From contig NZ_CP007806.1 in NCBI RefSeq assembly GCF_000219535.2, positions 30,001 to 94,000 on the forward strand: a DNA stretch of 64,000 nt. Reading direction: 5' to 3'. The position numbers were made by a program, and so were the translations under genes. Source of the stretch: Brevibacillus laterosporus LMG 15441. GTDB taxonomy: Bacteria > Bacillota > Bacilli > Brevibacillales > Brevibacillaceae. Under the pieces are notes generated by a model. The model was given only the letters and a program-made list of their open reading frames with translations, made no database searches and was not told the DNA's origin. Every line of letters starts with the position of its first letter. Position 1 is the stretch's first letter. This document shows positions 20,647 through 29,157 of the stretch, piece by piece.

Positions 20647-21612
20647 ATGCAACCTTACATGCCATTTCTGCCAACGGTAAGAAGGCGCTCTGTAAAATGG
20701 GCTTGGGTATTAACCTTTCAATATGTTCTGTATATAGGCGTTCAACTATCAGCAACGTCAATCTTGCGAAAGGCAGACGGTACCTGGGAAATCCATATGC
20801 TAGCCAATATGGAAACAATACAAGTTTTATTGTTATGGGGGAATATATTCCTTACATTGCTTACGAGTGTTTTGTTTTTTATTGCTTTGATTCGAGATCG
20901 GCGCGTCTCTACTTGGACTGGTCATACAGAGGTAAACGGTACGGATTTTATACATGCAATCGCATTTATGCAAATCTTTTATAATGCCTCCATTTTCTTA
21001 TATGGGACGGGGCTTTTGAGCTATCCGCTTTTTACAACAGGAAGTATAGGAGGATTATTTGAATCTGCTTCCTTGCAAATTTTCTTGTGTATGTTTTGTT
21101 TCATTTGGTTTCGAGGTCGGTTAGAATCAATAGGCTTTCAAAGTCCAACTGATGTCGGGAAAATGTTTTTCTTTATCATCGGCTGTTATTTGGGGATTAC
21201 ATTCCTGCTGAGCTATGTGGTGGCCCCTTTGGCTGACCTTTTTCACATATCGTTAAGCTCTGCACGTGAGGAAGGAATCAGCCGTGAAATAAGGGATGCC
21301 AAGCAAAACAGCTTGCTAACGATTCTTTTGTCCTTTTTTATGACAGGCTTATTTGTCCCGATCGCAGAGGAAATGATGTTTCGCGGGGTTCTTCAGACTT
21401 ATCTTGTGAAAAAGTGGGGAGCTTTCTGGGGAATCCTGATCGCGAGCTTTTGGTTTGCTATTATTCATATTGATATAGCCTTATTTCTACCTTTATTTAT
21501 AATTGGGTTGTCCCTTGGAATTGTCCGTCATCGCTTTCACTCACTGTGGGCCTCGATTATTTTGCATTCAATCAACAATGTAGTTAGTGTCATTCTTTCT
21601 TATCAATCATAA
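20647..21612 (+). CDS. CPBP family intramembrane metalloprotease
   Basis: Polytopic membrane protein of 321 residues with about eight hydrophobic segments. The C-terminal Abi/CPBP domain is complete: EEMMFRG (Glu241, Glu242, Arg246), a second motif around IIHID with His274, and a third with His307 in LHSINN. Family members are Rce1-like proteases or bacteriocin-immunity and scaffold proteins; substrate unknown. ATG at 20647 is preceded by AGTAGGAGAGTGAATGA. It is an insertion between recR and yaaL relative to B. subtilis. Confidence 0.85.
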   Translation: MQPYMPFLPTVRRRSVKWAWVLTFQYVLYIGVQLSATSILRKADGTWEIHMLANMETIQVLLLWGNIFLTLLTSVLFFIALIRDRRVSTWTGHTEVNGTDFIHAIAFMQIFYNASIFLYGTGLLSYPLFTTGSIGGLFESASLQIFLCMFCFIWFRGRLESIGFQSPTDVGKMFFFIIGCYLGITFLLSYVVAPLADLFHISLSSAREEGISREIRDAKQNSLLTILLSFFMTGLFVPIAEEMMFRGVLQTYLVKKWGAFWGILIASFWFAIIHIDIALFLPLFIIGLSLGIVRHRFHSLWASIILHSINNVVSVILSYQS

Positions 21613-21642
21613 ACCTGATGAATAGAGGGAAGGGGAACTTGT

Positions 21643-21879
21643 ATGAAATGGTTGAAGAGGAACACGGGTTTGAAAGAGCCGCAGGTGCAGCCTTATCATT
21701 TACAGGAAGCGATTGCTAGTGCCCTACAGTATTGGCAAAATGCTCAGCGGCATGTGGATGTCTCGGAAGGATTTCAACAGATTGACCATTTTATTTACCA
21801 ATACCGTCTGGCTGAAAAGCGATACATGTATCTGCTCAAACAAATACGCCGTCGAAATGAGAAACAAAGAGAAGCGTAG
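21643..21879 (+). CDS. yaaL: YaaL family protein (DUF2508)
   Basis: 78-residue soluble, helical, charged protein of unknown role that lies upstream of bofA in Bacillus as it does here. The central HFIYQYRLAEKRYMYLLKQI stretch fits the family. AGGGGAACTTGT precedes the ATG. Gap of 17 nt to bofA suggests cotranscription. Confidence 0.88.
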   Translation: MKWLKRNTGLKEPQVQPYHLQEAIASALQYWQNAQRHVDVSEGFQQIDHFIYQYRLAEKRYMYLLKQIRRRNEKQREA

Positions 21880-21896
21880 AGGGAGAGGATGGCGAA

Positions 21897-22166
21897 ATGA
21901 ACACGGAGATTATGATAGCTGGAATGATCATTGGGTTCCTTGTTTTGGTGGCGCTTAGCAGATCAGTTTCCCGTCCATTGCGTTGGACGGGAACGATTGC
22001 TCTAAATGTCATTATTGGTGCGATCCTTTTGTATTTCTCTAATTTCTTTGGTGAGATGGCGGGATTCTATGTACCGATTAATCCCGTAACAGCTATTATA
22101 GCAGGCTTTCTACGGATTCCGGGCTTACTTGCACTGATCGTTATTCGACTCTTTCTGCTAGGCTAA
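21897..22166 (+). CDS. bofA: Pro-sigma-K processing inhibitor BofA
   Basis: Small membrane protein, 89 residues, two to three hydrophobic segments, with the C-terminal VTAIIAGFLRIPGLLALIVI typical of BofA. In the mother-cell-derived outer forespore membrane BofA together with SpoIVFA holds the protease SpoIVFB inactive until the forespore signals. The gene directly follows yaaL; no terminator is evident before the convergent gene that ends at 22170. Confidence 0.95.
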   Translation: MNTEIMIAGMIIGFLVLVALSRSVSRPLRWTGTIALNVIIGAILLYFSNFFGEMAGFYVPINPVTAIIAGFLRIPGLLALIVIRLFLLG

Positions 22167-22169
22167 GCA

Positions 22170-22694
22170 TTAACTCTTTCCATCAGTCATTAGAAATGCA
22201 AGGCTTGCTTTTTCGTATTTCACATAGGCTTCCTGTGGGTGTCGGAAGGAAACAAGCAACGGAATCAAACGCGGAAGTAAACTAAATATGGTGATGATTA
22301 CTAAAAAGTGACCAGAAGGAAAAGAAGACCATGGAAAAATAGCTAAACATGTGAAGAATACACCTAGGCAAGTTACTGTCTCCAGTCTTCTGTACCTTGA
22401 GAGTGATACCATAAGCGAATGGGTAGTGCCCCACCATGGAGACAGCCAAGACAATTTGGATAGTTGAAATGGCTGAGCTAGAATAGAGGTATACACCCAA
22501 ACGGCAGTCATATGTAATAGTGGGATAAAAATAAGATAACAAAGGAAAAGAATGAAAGAATTCCAAGTTAGAGCTTGCCAGAGGCCCAAAATAAAAGCGG
22601 CCGTAATGATCCCGATTAGTTGTAACAGATAACCACCCATTCCCCAACGAAAACGATATAGTAAGCGGTAGCTGTAAATGGTCTGTTCTTTCAT
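22170..22694 (-). CDS. Uncharacterised membrane protein
   Basis: 174 residues with four hydrophobic segments (about 20-42, 46-75, 105-122, 130-150); no family recognised. The ATG at 22694 is preceded by AAGGAGG with 7-nt spacing; a TTG immediately before it is less likely. Three nucleotides separate its stop from that of bofA on the other strand. It is divergent from the phosphodiesterase-like gene at 22829 and may form an island with it. It may be a YIP1-like or other permease fragment, but nothing in the sequence decides that. Confidence 0.65.
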   Translation of the reverse strand: MKEQTIYSYRLLYRFRWGMGGYLLQLIGIITAAFILGLWQALTWNSFILFLCYLIFIPLLHMTAVWVYTSILAQPFQLSKLSWLSPWWGTTHSLMVSLSRYRRLETVTCLGVFFTCLAIFPWSSFPSGHFLVIITIFSLLPRLIPLLVSFRHPQEAYVKYEKASLAFLMTDGKS

Positions 22695-22828
22695 CAACAG
22701 GCCTCCTTTTTGTTCGTTCTATAGTATTATCGGTAGGTTATATAGATAATTGTATCCTTCAATTGACAGGTAAATATAGGGTTATTATCATAGGAATTAA
22801 TTGGTAGTGGGAAGGAGAGGGGAATGCC

Positions 22829-24340
22829 ATGAGTACAGCTTTCAACCGTGAAAAGATTGCCATGGGCTGCTGGAGTATTTTCCGACAGGGAAACATATTT
22901 ACTCTCCTATTCGTGGTGGTTGGCTTTTTATTGTTTCACTTTTCAGAATGGTTAGATATAGTGTTTTGGGAAAGCTTTTTTATATCTCTACTATTATGCT
23001 TCCCTATTTTCCTCTTATTGTTTTTCTATGATTATCCCTTGCATATTCGCTGGTTTTTACTAGGACCCCTCTGTTTTGCAGGCATACTGTGGTATAAATG
23101 CCTGTTACTTAGTATGGCTGTATATACGATCTGTCTCTATCTCCTTGCGGTTACCGTGTTATGGGGCATTTATCATTTCTCTGGAGCTGGGCATATCAGC
23201 TTCTCTTCCCAATTGATGCACTTTATTAAAAGGCTTACTAGGGCTAGTGATTCAAGCAGTGCTAATATATTTGAGCAATTGCCCAAGGCTTTGATTTTAC
23301 TGATAGCGATGCAGGAAGCTTCTGTGTCATGGCAGGAATGGACAGTGAGTGAGAGTATTTTATCTCACTTTGTATTTGCATTTGTATTATTTTTTTATAG
23401 CTATACCATCCATCAACTGTTTTTTACATGGAAGCCTGATGAGAATATAGATAATGCGAAAAAGATTACTACACAGTATGTTTTTCCCGTTGAACGAGTT
23501 TACTTGGTGGTGTTGAATGGCTGCAATAAGGAACAGTTGGTCGAAGCTCACACTCCTTTTCTTGATTGGTTACAACGAACAGGAACTAGCTGGGAAAAGG
23601 CAGAGAGTGTATATCCCGCAGATACAAAGTCCTGTTTTTGCTCTCTTTTGACAGGAACCTATCCGTCTGAACATCAGATAAATAGCCATCTTGGTAATCG
23701 AAAAACAATACAGCACGAGACAATCCTTGATGTCCTGCACCAAGCAGGGAAGGCAGGGATGATATTGGCTGAAGAGGAGATAAGCTGTCTATTTGATAAG
23801 GAAGCTCGCCAGGCATATGTACGGGAAAATCAACAGACTGATAACTGCCGAATAGAGCAAGCTATTCAAATTGCAGAGCAAGACAATCCAGACTTTTTGC
23901 TTGTACAAATGACAGATATTTATCGAACAGGAATGACATGTGGAGTCTATTGCGATGAATATCTTGCAAAAATAAATCAGGCTGATCAAATGATCGCGCA
24001 GTTCTATCACCAATTAGACAAGCTCGGCAAGCTCAATCAAGCCGTATTTATGGTTTGTTCTGATCATGGAGAAGCGACAGGCATGGGAGGGCGTGTACAT
24101 TTGAGTCATAAAGAACGCTACATTTCACTTCTCATGCAAGGAACGTCGATCCATCGAGGAAAGGTTGTGACTACACGGCCTGCCATCGTGTCAGTAGCTG
24201 CCACAATCGCTTATCTTTTAGCAGTTCCGTATCCAAAGCAAGCAAAGGGGCCTGTTTTGTTAGAAGGGATGATCACGTGTCAAAACGAGGATCATCAATT
24301 CCCCATTTCTGGGAAAGATAAATTTGAGCAGATTATATGA
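22829..24340 (+). CDS. Membrane-anchored alkaline-phosphatase-fold protein with altered metal site
   Basis: 503 residues. The first 200 hold five or six membrane segments (about 22-40, 46-67, 73-90, 92-115, 152-162, 178-200). The rest resembles type I phosphodiesterases/nucleotide pyrophosphatases: VVLNGCN where the family has a metal-binding Asp-Gly, THTPFLDWL-like HTPFLDWL, PADTKSCFCSLLTGTYPSEH with the candidate nucleophile Thr266, MTDIYRTG, and CSDHGEATGMGG with Asp412 and His413. The usual Asp is Asn230 and the expected His near 367 appears to be Thr, so activity is doubtful. ATG follows GGAGAGGGG. The next gene starts 27 nt downstream and is likely cotranscribed. Family assignment is by motif reading only. 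Confidence 0.7.
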   Translation: MSTAFNREKIAMGCWSIFRQGNIFTLLFVVVGFLLFHFSEWLDIVFWESFFISLLLCFPIFLLLFFYDYPLHIRWFLLGPLCFAGILWYKCLLLSMAVYTICLYLLAVTVLWGIYHFSGAGHISFSSQLMHFIKRLTRASDSSSANIFEQLPKALILLIAMQEASVSWQEWTVSESILSHFVFAFVLFFYSYTIHQLFFTWKPDENIDNAKKITTQYVFPVERVYLVVLNGCNKEQLVEAHTPFLDWLQRTGTSWEKAESVYPADTKSCFCSLLTGTYPSEHQINSHLGNRKTIQHETILDVLHQAGKAGMILAEEEISCLFDKEARQAYVRENQQTDNCRIEQAIQIAEQDNPDFLLVQMTDIYRTGMTCGVYCDEYLAKINQADQMIAQFYHQLDKLGKLNQAVFMVCSDHGEATGMGGRVHLSHKERYISLLMQGTSIHRGKVVTTRPAIVSVAATIAYLLAVPYPKQAKGPVLLEGMITCQNEDHQFPISGKDKFEQII

Positions 24341-24367
24341 TAGGCAAGCGGAAGGAGCAGATCATAG

Positions 24368-25471
24368 GTGAGCCAGGCAACGCTTGTGTACTTGCACTCG
24401 GTAGCCCCCCTATCGTTACCGCGGGAATGCCTTGATGCATTTGCCACATGTGAGATCGACATCATTTCTGCAAAGGAATGGGAGCAGACAAAAGTGGAAA
24501 TATCCGGCTGGCTTTTTACTGAAGGTCTGTCTCCTGTAGAGTGGCAAAGGTTTATGCGTGATATAACAAAGTATGTTGGGAATAATCGGTTAAACAATCA
24601 GCGCTATCTTGTGCTTCTAGCAGGAGATCATGTTTCTGATACGGCAGCGTATGAGTTTATAAAACGGCTACAGCCCTTACAGGATTCTGTTGAAATCATA
24701 CGCTTACTCTGCTGGACGGAGCAAAAAAAGGCCATAATCGGTAGCGAGGCTTGCGAATGCTTTTCCGAAGATGCTTTTGCAGTACGTAATTGGCATGACC
24801 GTTTCCGAAGAGGGCTTGCCATGCATGGGTACATTTCGTTTTTATGCAGATATGAAGAAGCAGTTGAAATGGCTTGGGCACGTCAAATATTTTTGAATCA
24901 GAAAACGAGATTTTATCATAGGCTAGCCACTCGATGTGACGAGCTGGGGGCTAGAGCATATATTGTAGGGCAAGGTTTGGGCATGGACAGACGAATTGGA
25001 CAAGGCTGGCTGTTTCCCAATGTTTATGACGAGGGGATTCTACAGCTAGAACAAGAATGGCTTGAGCGAGAGTGGCATGATCTGTTGCAGCAAGTAAGCA
25101 TCAAGCGAGTCGCTATTTGGGGATTTTCCCCTAGCCTTCCTCTTGATATGCTTGCACAACGTGTCGACTTGGAAGTCTCATGTTACGTACGAGCGTATCA
25201 GCAAAAAACGAACAATCTACCTCGGGACTGGCGCTATTGCCATACTCCGCTGGAAGCAGCAAAACTGGCTGATGTTCTACTCATTGTAAGACATGATCAG
25301 GATATTCTCAGTATACGTTTAGACAACTTATACGAAAGTATGGCTAAGCCGTATATTTTAGACGTAGTGGATTGCTTTCCGTCAAATGAGGCAAAGCTTG
25401 AGAAAATATACTATCGAACACTTGGTCAAAAGCCGAACGTTTGGAATGGAACGGATTATAATGGGATATAA
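24368..25471 (+). CDS. Degenerate UDP-glucose-dehydrogenase-like protein
   Basis: 367 residues. Residues 160-215 read like the central helical domain of UDP-glucose/UDP-N-acetylmannosamine dehydrogenases (EMAWARQIFLNQKTRF, then VGQGLGMDRRIGQGWL matching the family's GxGLDpRIGpgfL), and 245-335 like the C-terminal Rossmann domain (IKRVAIWGFS, TPLEAAKLADVLLIVRHDQD). The N-terminal part lacks the GxGYVG dinucleotide-binding loop, and the catalytic GGSCFPKD is replaced by FPNVYDEG, losing both Cys and Lys. It is probably not a dehydrogenase. Start is GTG at 24368 with GGAAGGAG 10 nt upstream. It follows the phosphatase-fold gene and precedes csfB. Confidence 0.65.
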   Translation: MSQATLVYLHSVAPLSLPRECLDAFATCEIDIISAKEWEQTKVEISGWLFTEGLSPVEWQRFMRDITKYVGNNRLNNQRYLVLLAGDHVSDTAAYEFIKRLQPLQDSVEIIRLLCWTEQKKAIIGSEACECFSEDAFAVRNWHDRFRRGLAMHGYISFLCRYEEAVEMAWARQIFLNQKTRFYHRLATRCDELGARAYIVGQGLGMDRRIGQGWLFPNVYDEGILQLEQEWLEREWHDLLQQVSIKRVAIWGFSPSLPLDMLAQRVDLEVSCYVRAYQQKTNNLPRDWRYCHTPLEAAKLADVLLIVRHDQDILSIRLDNLYESMAKPYILDVVDCFPSNEAKLEKIYYRTLGQKPNVWNGTDYNGI

Positions 25472-25507
25472 TGGTTGATAAGCTTAGCGAAAAGGTAGGT
25501 GTCCCAT

Positions 25508-25690
25508 ATGGAAGACCACTCTCATCGCTGCATTATCTGCAACAGGGAACAAGCCGTTGGTATATCCATTTGTAACCAATTTATTTGTTATACATGTGAG
25601 CAAGAAATGGTCAAGACCGACGTACGTGATGAACGTTATCCCTTTTATATTAAACAGATGCGGCAAATCTGGTTTAAAAAGAATGCATAA
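25508..25690 (+). CDS. csfB: Anti-sigma-G factor Gin
   Basis: 60-residue zinc protein that binds sigma-G (and sigma-E) to prevent untimely activity during sporulation. Two CxxC pairs, Cys8/Cys11 and Cys27/Cys30, fit the Gin zinc site; an extra Cys22 is present. The ATG at 25508 is 8 nt after AAAGGTAGG; the upstream in-frame GTG at 25499 overlaps that ribosome site. Between bofA and the yaaO-tmk block as in B. subtilis, though xpaC and yaaN are absent here. Its own terminator follows. Confidence 0.9.
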   Translation: MEDHSHRCIICNREQAVGISICNQFICYTCEQEMVKTDVRDERYPFYIKQMRQIWFKKNA

Positions 25691-25698
25691 TAACATGT

Positions 25699-25734
25699 AA
25701 AAGAGGCATGTCAACGGGCGATGCCTCTTTTCTT
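25699..25734 (+). terminator. Terminator of csfB
   Basis: AAAAGAGGCAT and ATGCCTCTTTT pair perfectly over 11 bp around an 11-nt loop, then CTT. Confidence 0.88.
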
Positions 25735-25798
25735 ATGGGCTTTTAGACTTTTGAACATGGTACAATAGGGGATACCGAAACAAAAGGACGTGAGAAAG

Positions 25799-27283
25799 AT
25801 GATGCAAAATCAGGAAGATTTTTGGGAGAGACAGCGCAAAGCTCCGTTGTTTGATGCACTACAAAGGCATGTACGACAAAACCCCCATCCTTTTCATGTA
25901 CCTGGGCATAAGATGGGGAGAAGCTTCGATAAGGAAGCAAGGTCTTTTTTTGAAAAATACCTGTCAATTGATTTAACAGAGATTACAGGCTTGGATGACT
26001 TGCATCAGCCGGAAGATATTATTGCTCAAGCTCAACAGTTGGCCGCAGAGGCATACGGAGCTGAAGAAACCAAATTTTTAGTCGGTGGAACAACAGTAGG
26101 GAATTTGGCTGCGATCATGTCGATTTGCCGACCTGGAGATAAAATTATTGTTCAGCGTAATTGTCATAAATCCGTTTATCATGGACTGATGCTTGCGAAA
26201 GCGGAGCCGATCTTTGTCGTTCCTGCTGTAGATGCAGAGACTGGTATTGCCGCAGGTGTACGGCGTGAGGATGTAGAGCGGCTTTTAATGGAGCACCCTG
26301 ATTGCAAGGCTGTCTTTCTTACCAACCCGACCTATTATGGGATGGGCATTGATTTAGAAAAGATGGCTACAGTTGTTCATCGTTATCACATTCCATTAAT
26401 CATTGACGAGGCGCATGGCGCGCACTATGGTTTCCATCCAGACCTGCCTGCCTCAGCTATGCAGAGTGGGGCCGATATTTCCATTCAGTCTACACATAAG
26501 ATGGGAACTGCTTTTACAATGGGGTCAATGCTGCATGTTCAAGGAGAGCTTATTGATCGCAGCCGATTGTATCGTTATTTGGCGATGCTACAGTCCTCTA
26601 GCCCTTCATATCCGTTAATGGCGTCTCTTGATTTAGCCCGTCGACATATGGTGCTAGAGGGGCAACAAGAGCTACAGAAGGCGATTGGGCTTATCGAAAA
26701 AACGAAAGAACGCCTTAGCCAATTCGATTGGTTTTCAGTAGCCGGCTGGAAGAAGCAGACAGGGTATCAAACACTAGATCCGCTGCGAATTGTAATCAAT
26801 TTACATTCCTCTTTGCTATCAGGCTTTGAATTGCAAACAAAGCTAGAAGAAGCTTATATTTATACAGAGTTAGCTGGATTGCATCATCTTTTGCTACTAG
26901 GGTCAACAGGTACGACAGAGCTGGATTGTAAAAAGTTACTTACGGTTATGGAGGAGCTGTCAAAGCAAGTGCGAGGAGAAGAACTGCGTGCTTTTGAAAC
27001 AGGGTTAGTCTCCTCCTGCTTTTTACGTAAAGTAGCTATGAGTATGCATATAGCGGCAGAAGAGGAAGCAGAGTCTATATTATTAGAAGAAGCACAGGGA
27101 CGTATCTGCGCCGAGATGGTGATTCCATATCCGCCAGGTATACCTATGATTGTTCCAGGTGAAGTCCTAGACGAGCAGGTAATTGCTCTTTTGCAGGAAT
27201 TACAAAGAAAAGAGGCTCGTTTTCATGGTGTGAAGGATGCCACGGTAAAAACCATTCAAGTCATAAAAGGTAAACATTGTTAA
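25799..27283 (+). CDS. yaaO: YaaO-type Orn/Lys/Arg decarboxylase family PLP enzyme
   Basis: 494-residue PLP-dependent fold-type I decarboxylase of the ornithine/lysine/arginine group. The PLP lysine lies in [11 protein letters not shown], with the Asp-binding [11 protein letters not shown] upstream and the substrate loop [11 protein letters not shown] near the N-terminus. The C-terminal domain ends around [12 protein letters not shown]. The true substrate is not decided by sequence; B. subtilis YaaO is uncharacterised and SpeA is its arginine-specific relative. The ATG at 25799 is 9 nt after AAAAGGAC. tmk follows closely. Confidence 0.92.
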   Translation: MMQNQEDFWERQRKAPLFDALQRHVRQNPHPFHVPGHKMGRSFDKEARSFFEKYLSIDLTEITGLDDLHQPEDIIAQAQQLAAEAYGAEETKFLVGGTTVGNLAAIMSICRPGDKIIVQRNCHKSVYHGLMLAKAEPIFVVPAVDAETGIAAGVRREDVERLLMEHPDCKAVFLTNPTYYGMGIDLEKMATVVHRYHIPLIIDEAHGAHYGFHPDLPASAMQSGADISIQSTHKMGTAFTMGSMLHVQGELIDRSRLYRYLAMLQSSSPSYPLMASLDLARRHMVLEGQQELQKAIGLIEKTKERLSQFDWFSVAGWKKQTGYQTLDPLRIVINLHSSLLSGFELQTKLEEAYIYTELAGLHHLLLLGSTGTTELDCKKLLTVMEELSKQVRGEELRAFETGLVSSCFLRKVAMSMHIAAEEEAESILLEEAQGRICAEMVIPYPPGIPMIVPGEVLDEQVIALLQELQRKEARFHGVKDATVKTIQVIKGKHC

Positions 27284-27308
27284 ACGAGAGGGTATGGTGA
27301 ACACAGGC

Positions 27309-27932
27309 ATGTTTATTTCATTAGAAGGTGGAGACGGTGCGGGAAAATCCACTGCAATTACACTTTTAGAAAAGAGAATAACAGAACAGGGGCTTCCGGT
27401 CTTAGTCACACGTGAACCAGGTGGGGTGGATATCGCTGAACAAATTCGTGAGGTAATATTGAATCGAGCAAATACAAAAATGGATGGGCGAACAGAGGCG
27501 CTATTATATGCAGCAGCAAGGCGCCAGCATCTTGTGGAAAAAGTAATACCTGCGTTGGAACAGGGGAAAATTGTACTTTGTGATCGATTCATTGATAGTA
27601 GTCTAGCTTATCAGGGTGTAGCGCGGGGTCTACCTACCGACGAAATATTTGCTATTAATCAATTTGCTATTGAGGATCGTATGCCCGATCTTACCTTTTA
27701 TCTTGATGTATCCCCAGAAGTGGGACTAGCTAGGATTGAGGCTAATTCTACTCGAGAAAAAAATCGCCTTGATTTGGAAAAAGTATCATTTCATAATCGG
27801 GTGCGTGAAGGATATGAGCTATTGATTCATAAATTCCCGGAACGGATTGTTCGTATTAACGCTGACCAGCCAATAGAGCAGGTAGTCGATGAAATGCTTG
27901 CTATCGTCCAAGAAAAAATAAAAAAAGCATAG
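27309..27932 (+). CDS. tmk: Thymidylate kinase
   Basis: Phosphorylates dTMP to dTDP. P-loop [10 protein letters not shown], the DR(Y/F/H) motif [13 protein letters not shown], and TREPGG for the thymidine site are present. Three starts are possible: ATG 27294 and GTG 27297 lie too close to GAGAGGG, whereas ATG 27309 has GGTGA 8 nt upstream and gives 207 residues; I prefer the last with modest confidence. It is the fourth of the conserved csfB-yaaO-tmk-darA run. Confidence 0.96.
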   Translation: MFISLEGGDGAGKSTAITLLEKRITEQGLPVLVTREPGGVDIAEQIREVILNRANTKMDGRTEALLYAAARRQHLVEKVIPALEQGKIVLCDRFIDSSLAYQGVARGLPTDEIFAINQFAIEDRMPDLTFYLDVSPEVGLARIEANSTREKNRLDLEKVSFHNRVREGYELLIHKFPERIVRINADQPIEQVVDEMLAIVQEKIKKA

Positions 27933-27943
27933 AGGGATAGCCT

Positions 27944-28020
27944 AAAAAAAGAGCAGACGCATGATTCGTGTTTTCCCCGTCGATACGGTGAAGGCAGCAA
28001 TGATGAGATGCTCTTTTTTT
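27944..28020 (+). terminator. Terminator after tmk with a long loop
   Basis: AAAAAAAGAGCA at 27944-27955 pairs with TGCTCTTTTTTT at 28009-28020. The 53-nt loop holds a smaller hairpin, CCGTCGATACGG. The stem and T-run are convincing; the loop is unusually long. Confidence 0.65.
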
Positions 28021-28340
28021 TCAACAAAACTCTTTAGCAAGAAAAATATGTTTGAATGAAAAATAGGTCGTACATGCTGTATAATAGGAAAAAGCACTGA
28101 GGAAGATTTCCTTGTGCGAAAGCTAGAAAAATTACACCAAGTAGCTACTTTGACATAACAATAAGGTAAGCCCCTTAAAAAGAATGATAATACCAAATTT
28201 TATTTGATTTTTCCGATTAAGCAATGCCCTTTTCTAAAGGAAAGTGGTACCCTTCAATCGAATTATAGCCAGAGTAATTTATATGTTACTGGTAAGAGAG
28301 CTAAGCACTACAATTGCGAAGCAGAAAGGATGAAATCACT
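28021..28340 (+). other. Gene-free leader region of darA
   Basis: 320 nt between the tmk terminator and darA. TATAAT at 28080-28085 has no good -35 (TGAAAA). Starting at about +2 of a transcript from it is a hairpin, GCAC..AGGAA with TTCCT.GTGC (28094-28117). A second, CCAGAGTAA with TTACTGG, lies near 28270-28292. No open frame with a ribosome site was found and no known riboswitch class is recognised. Confidence 0.4.
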
Positions 28341-28670
28341 ATGAAAATGGTCATCGCTGTTGTGCAGGATAAAGACAGTGGGCGTTTGTCACAAGCCCTT
28401 GTGAAAAAAGGATTCCGTGCTACAAAATTGGCCAGTACAGGAAGCTTTCTCCGCGCTGGGAATACAACGTTTCTTGTAGGGACCGATGATGGTCGTGTAA
28501 CAGAGCTTATCACCATCATTGAGCAGAACTGCCAATCCCGCAAACAGATGGTGACTCCTGTGTCGCCGCTTGGAAGTGGAGTTGATTCATTTTTGTCATA
28601 TCCGCTGGAAGTACAAGTGGGGGGCGCAGCCGTTTTTGTGATGGACGTAGAGCATTTCCATTCTTTTTAG
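28341..28670 (+). CDS. darA: Cyclic-di-AMP receptor DarA (YaaQ, PII-like)
   Basis: 109-residue PII-like trimer that binds c-di-AMP, exactly the B. subtilis length. The fold signature MKMVIAVVQDKDSGRLSQAL and the T-loop stretch GSFLRAGNTTFLVG are present. The ATG at 28341 follows GAAAGGATG; an upstream frame opening at 28314 has no ribosome site. First gene of darA-yaaR-holB-ricT-yabA. Confidence 0.96.
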   Translation: MKMVIAVVQDKDSGRLSQALVKKGFRATKLASTGSFLRAGNTTFLVGTDDGRVTELITIIEQNCQSRKQMVTPVSPLGSGVDSFLSYPLEVQVGGAAVFVMDVEHFHSF

Positions 28671-28703
28671 TTTCGGGTAAAGGTGAGCGGGAGTGAGGAC
28701 CTA

Positions 28704-29147
28704 GTGAAAATTGATAATGGCATCAGACCTACATTTGAAGTAAAAGGGATAGGTCAACGCAGGGATGTATCTGTGGAAAAGATGAACTTTCGAGATATGG
28801 TTAAAGGTGAAGGGCAGAGATTGAACGAGGAAAGACTTCAGCTACTGCTTACAGAAATAGATAAACACGGAGATATTTTGGCTCGCTCCCGCAATGTACG
28901 AGATTACTATTCGTATCGTAATCTTATCAAGCGATTTATGGAGGAAGCTGTTCGGTTTGGGATTACTCTCGATGAGCGTAAAGGAACCAATCGCCGAGGA
29001 AGAGGCCGCATTCATAAAATTATCAAAGAGATCGATGCCGAATTATTAGCATTGGCAGACGATCTATTGAGCGAGCAGGCTCCTCTGATAGATATGCTTG
29101 CTCGAATTGGTGAAATCAGAGGCATGCTAATCAATTTATATTTTTAG
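28704..29147 (+). CDS. yaaR: YaaR family protein (DUF327)
   Basis: 147-residue, highly charged helical protein of unknown function, conserved between darA and holB in Bacilli. The core RNVRDYYSYRNLIKRFMEEA is typical. I chose GTG at 28704 because GGGAG lies about 10 nt upstream and the length matches the family; a GTG at 28683 would add seven residues. The darA-to-yaaR gap is 33 nt. Confidence 0.9.
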   Translation: MKIDNGIRPTFEVKGIGQRRDVSVEKMNFRDMVKGEGQRLNEERLQLLLTEIDKHGDILARSRNVRDYYSYRNLIKRFMEEAVRFGITLDERKGTNRRGRGRIHKIIKEIDAELLALADDLLSEQAPLIDMLARIGEIRGMLINLYF

Positions 29148-29157
29148 GTGACAATAA

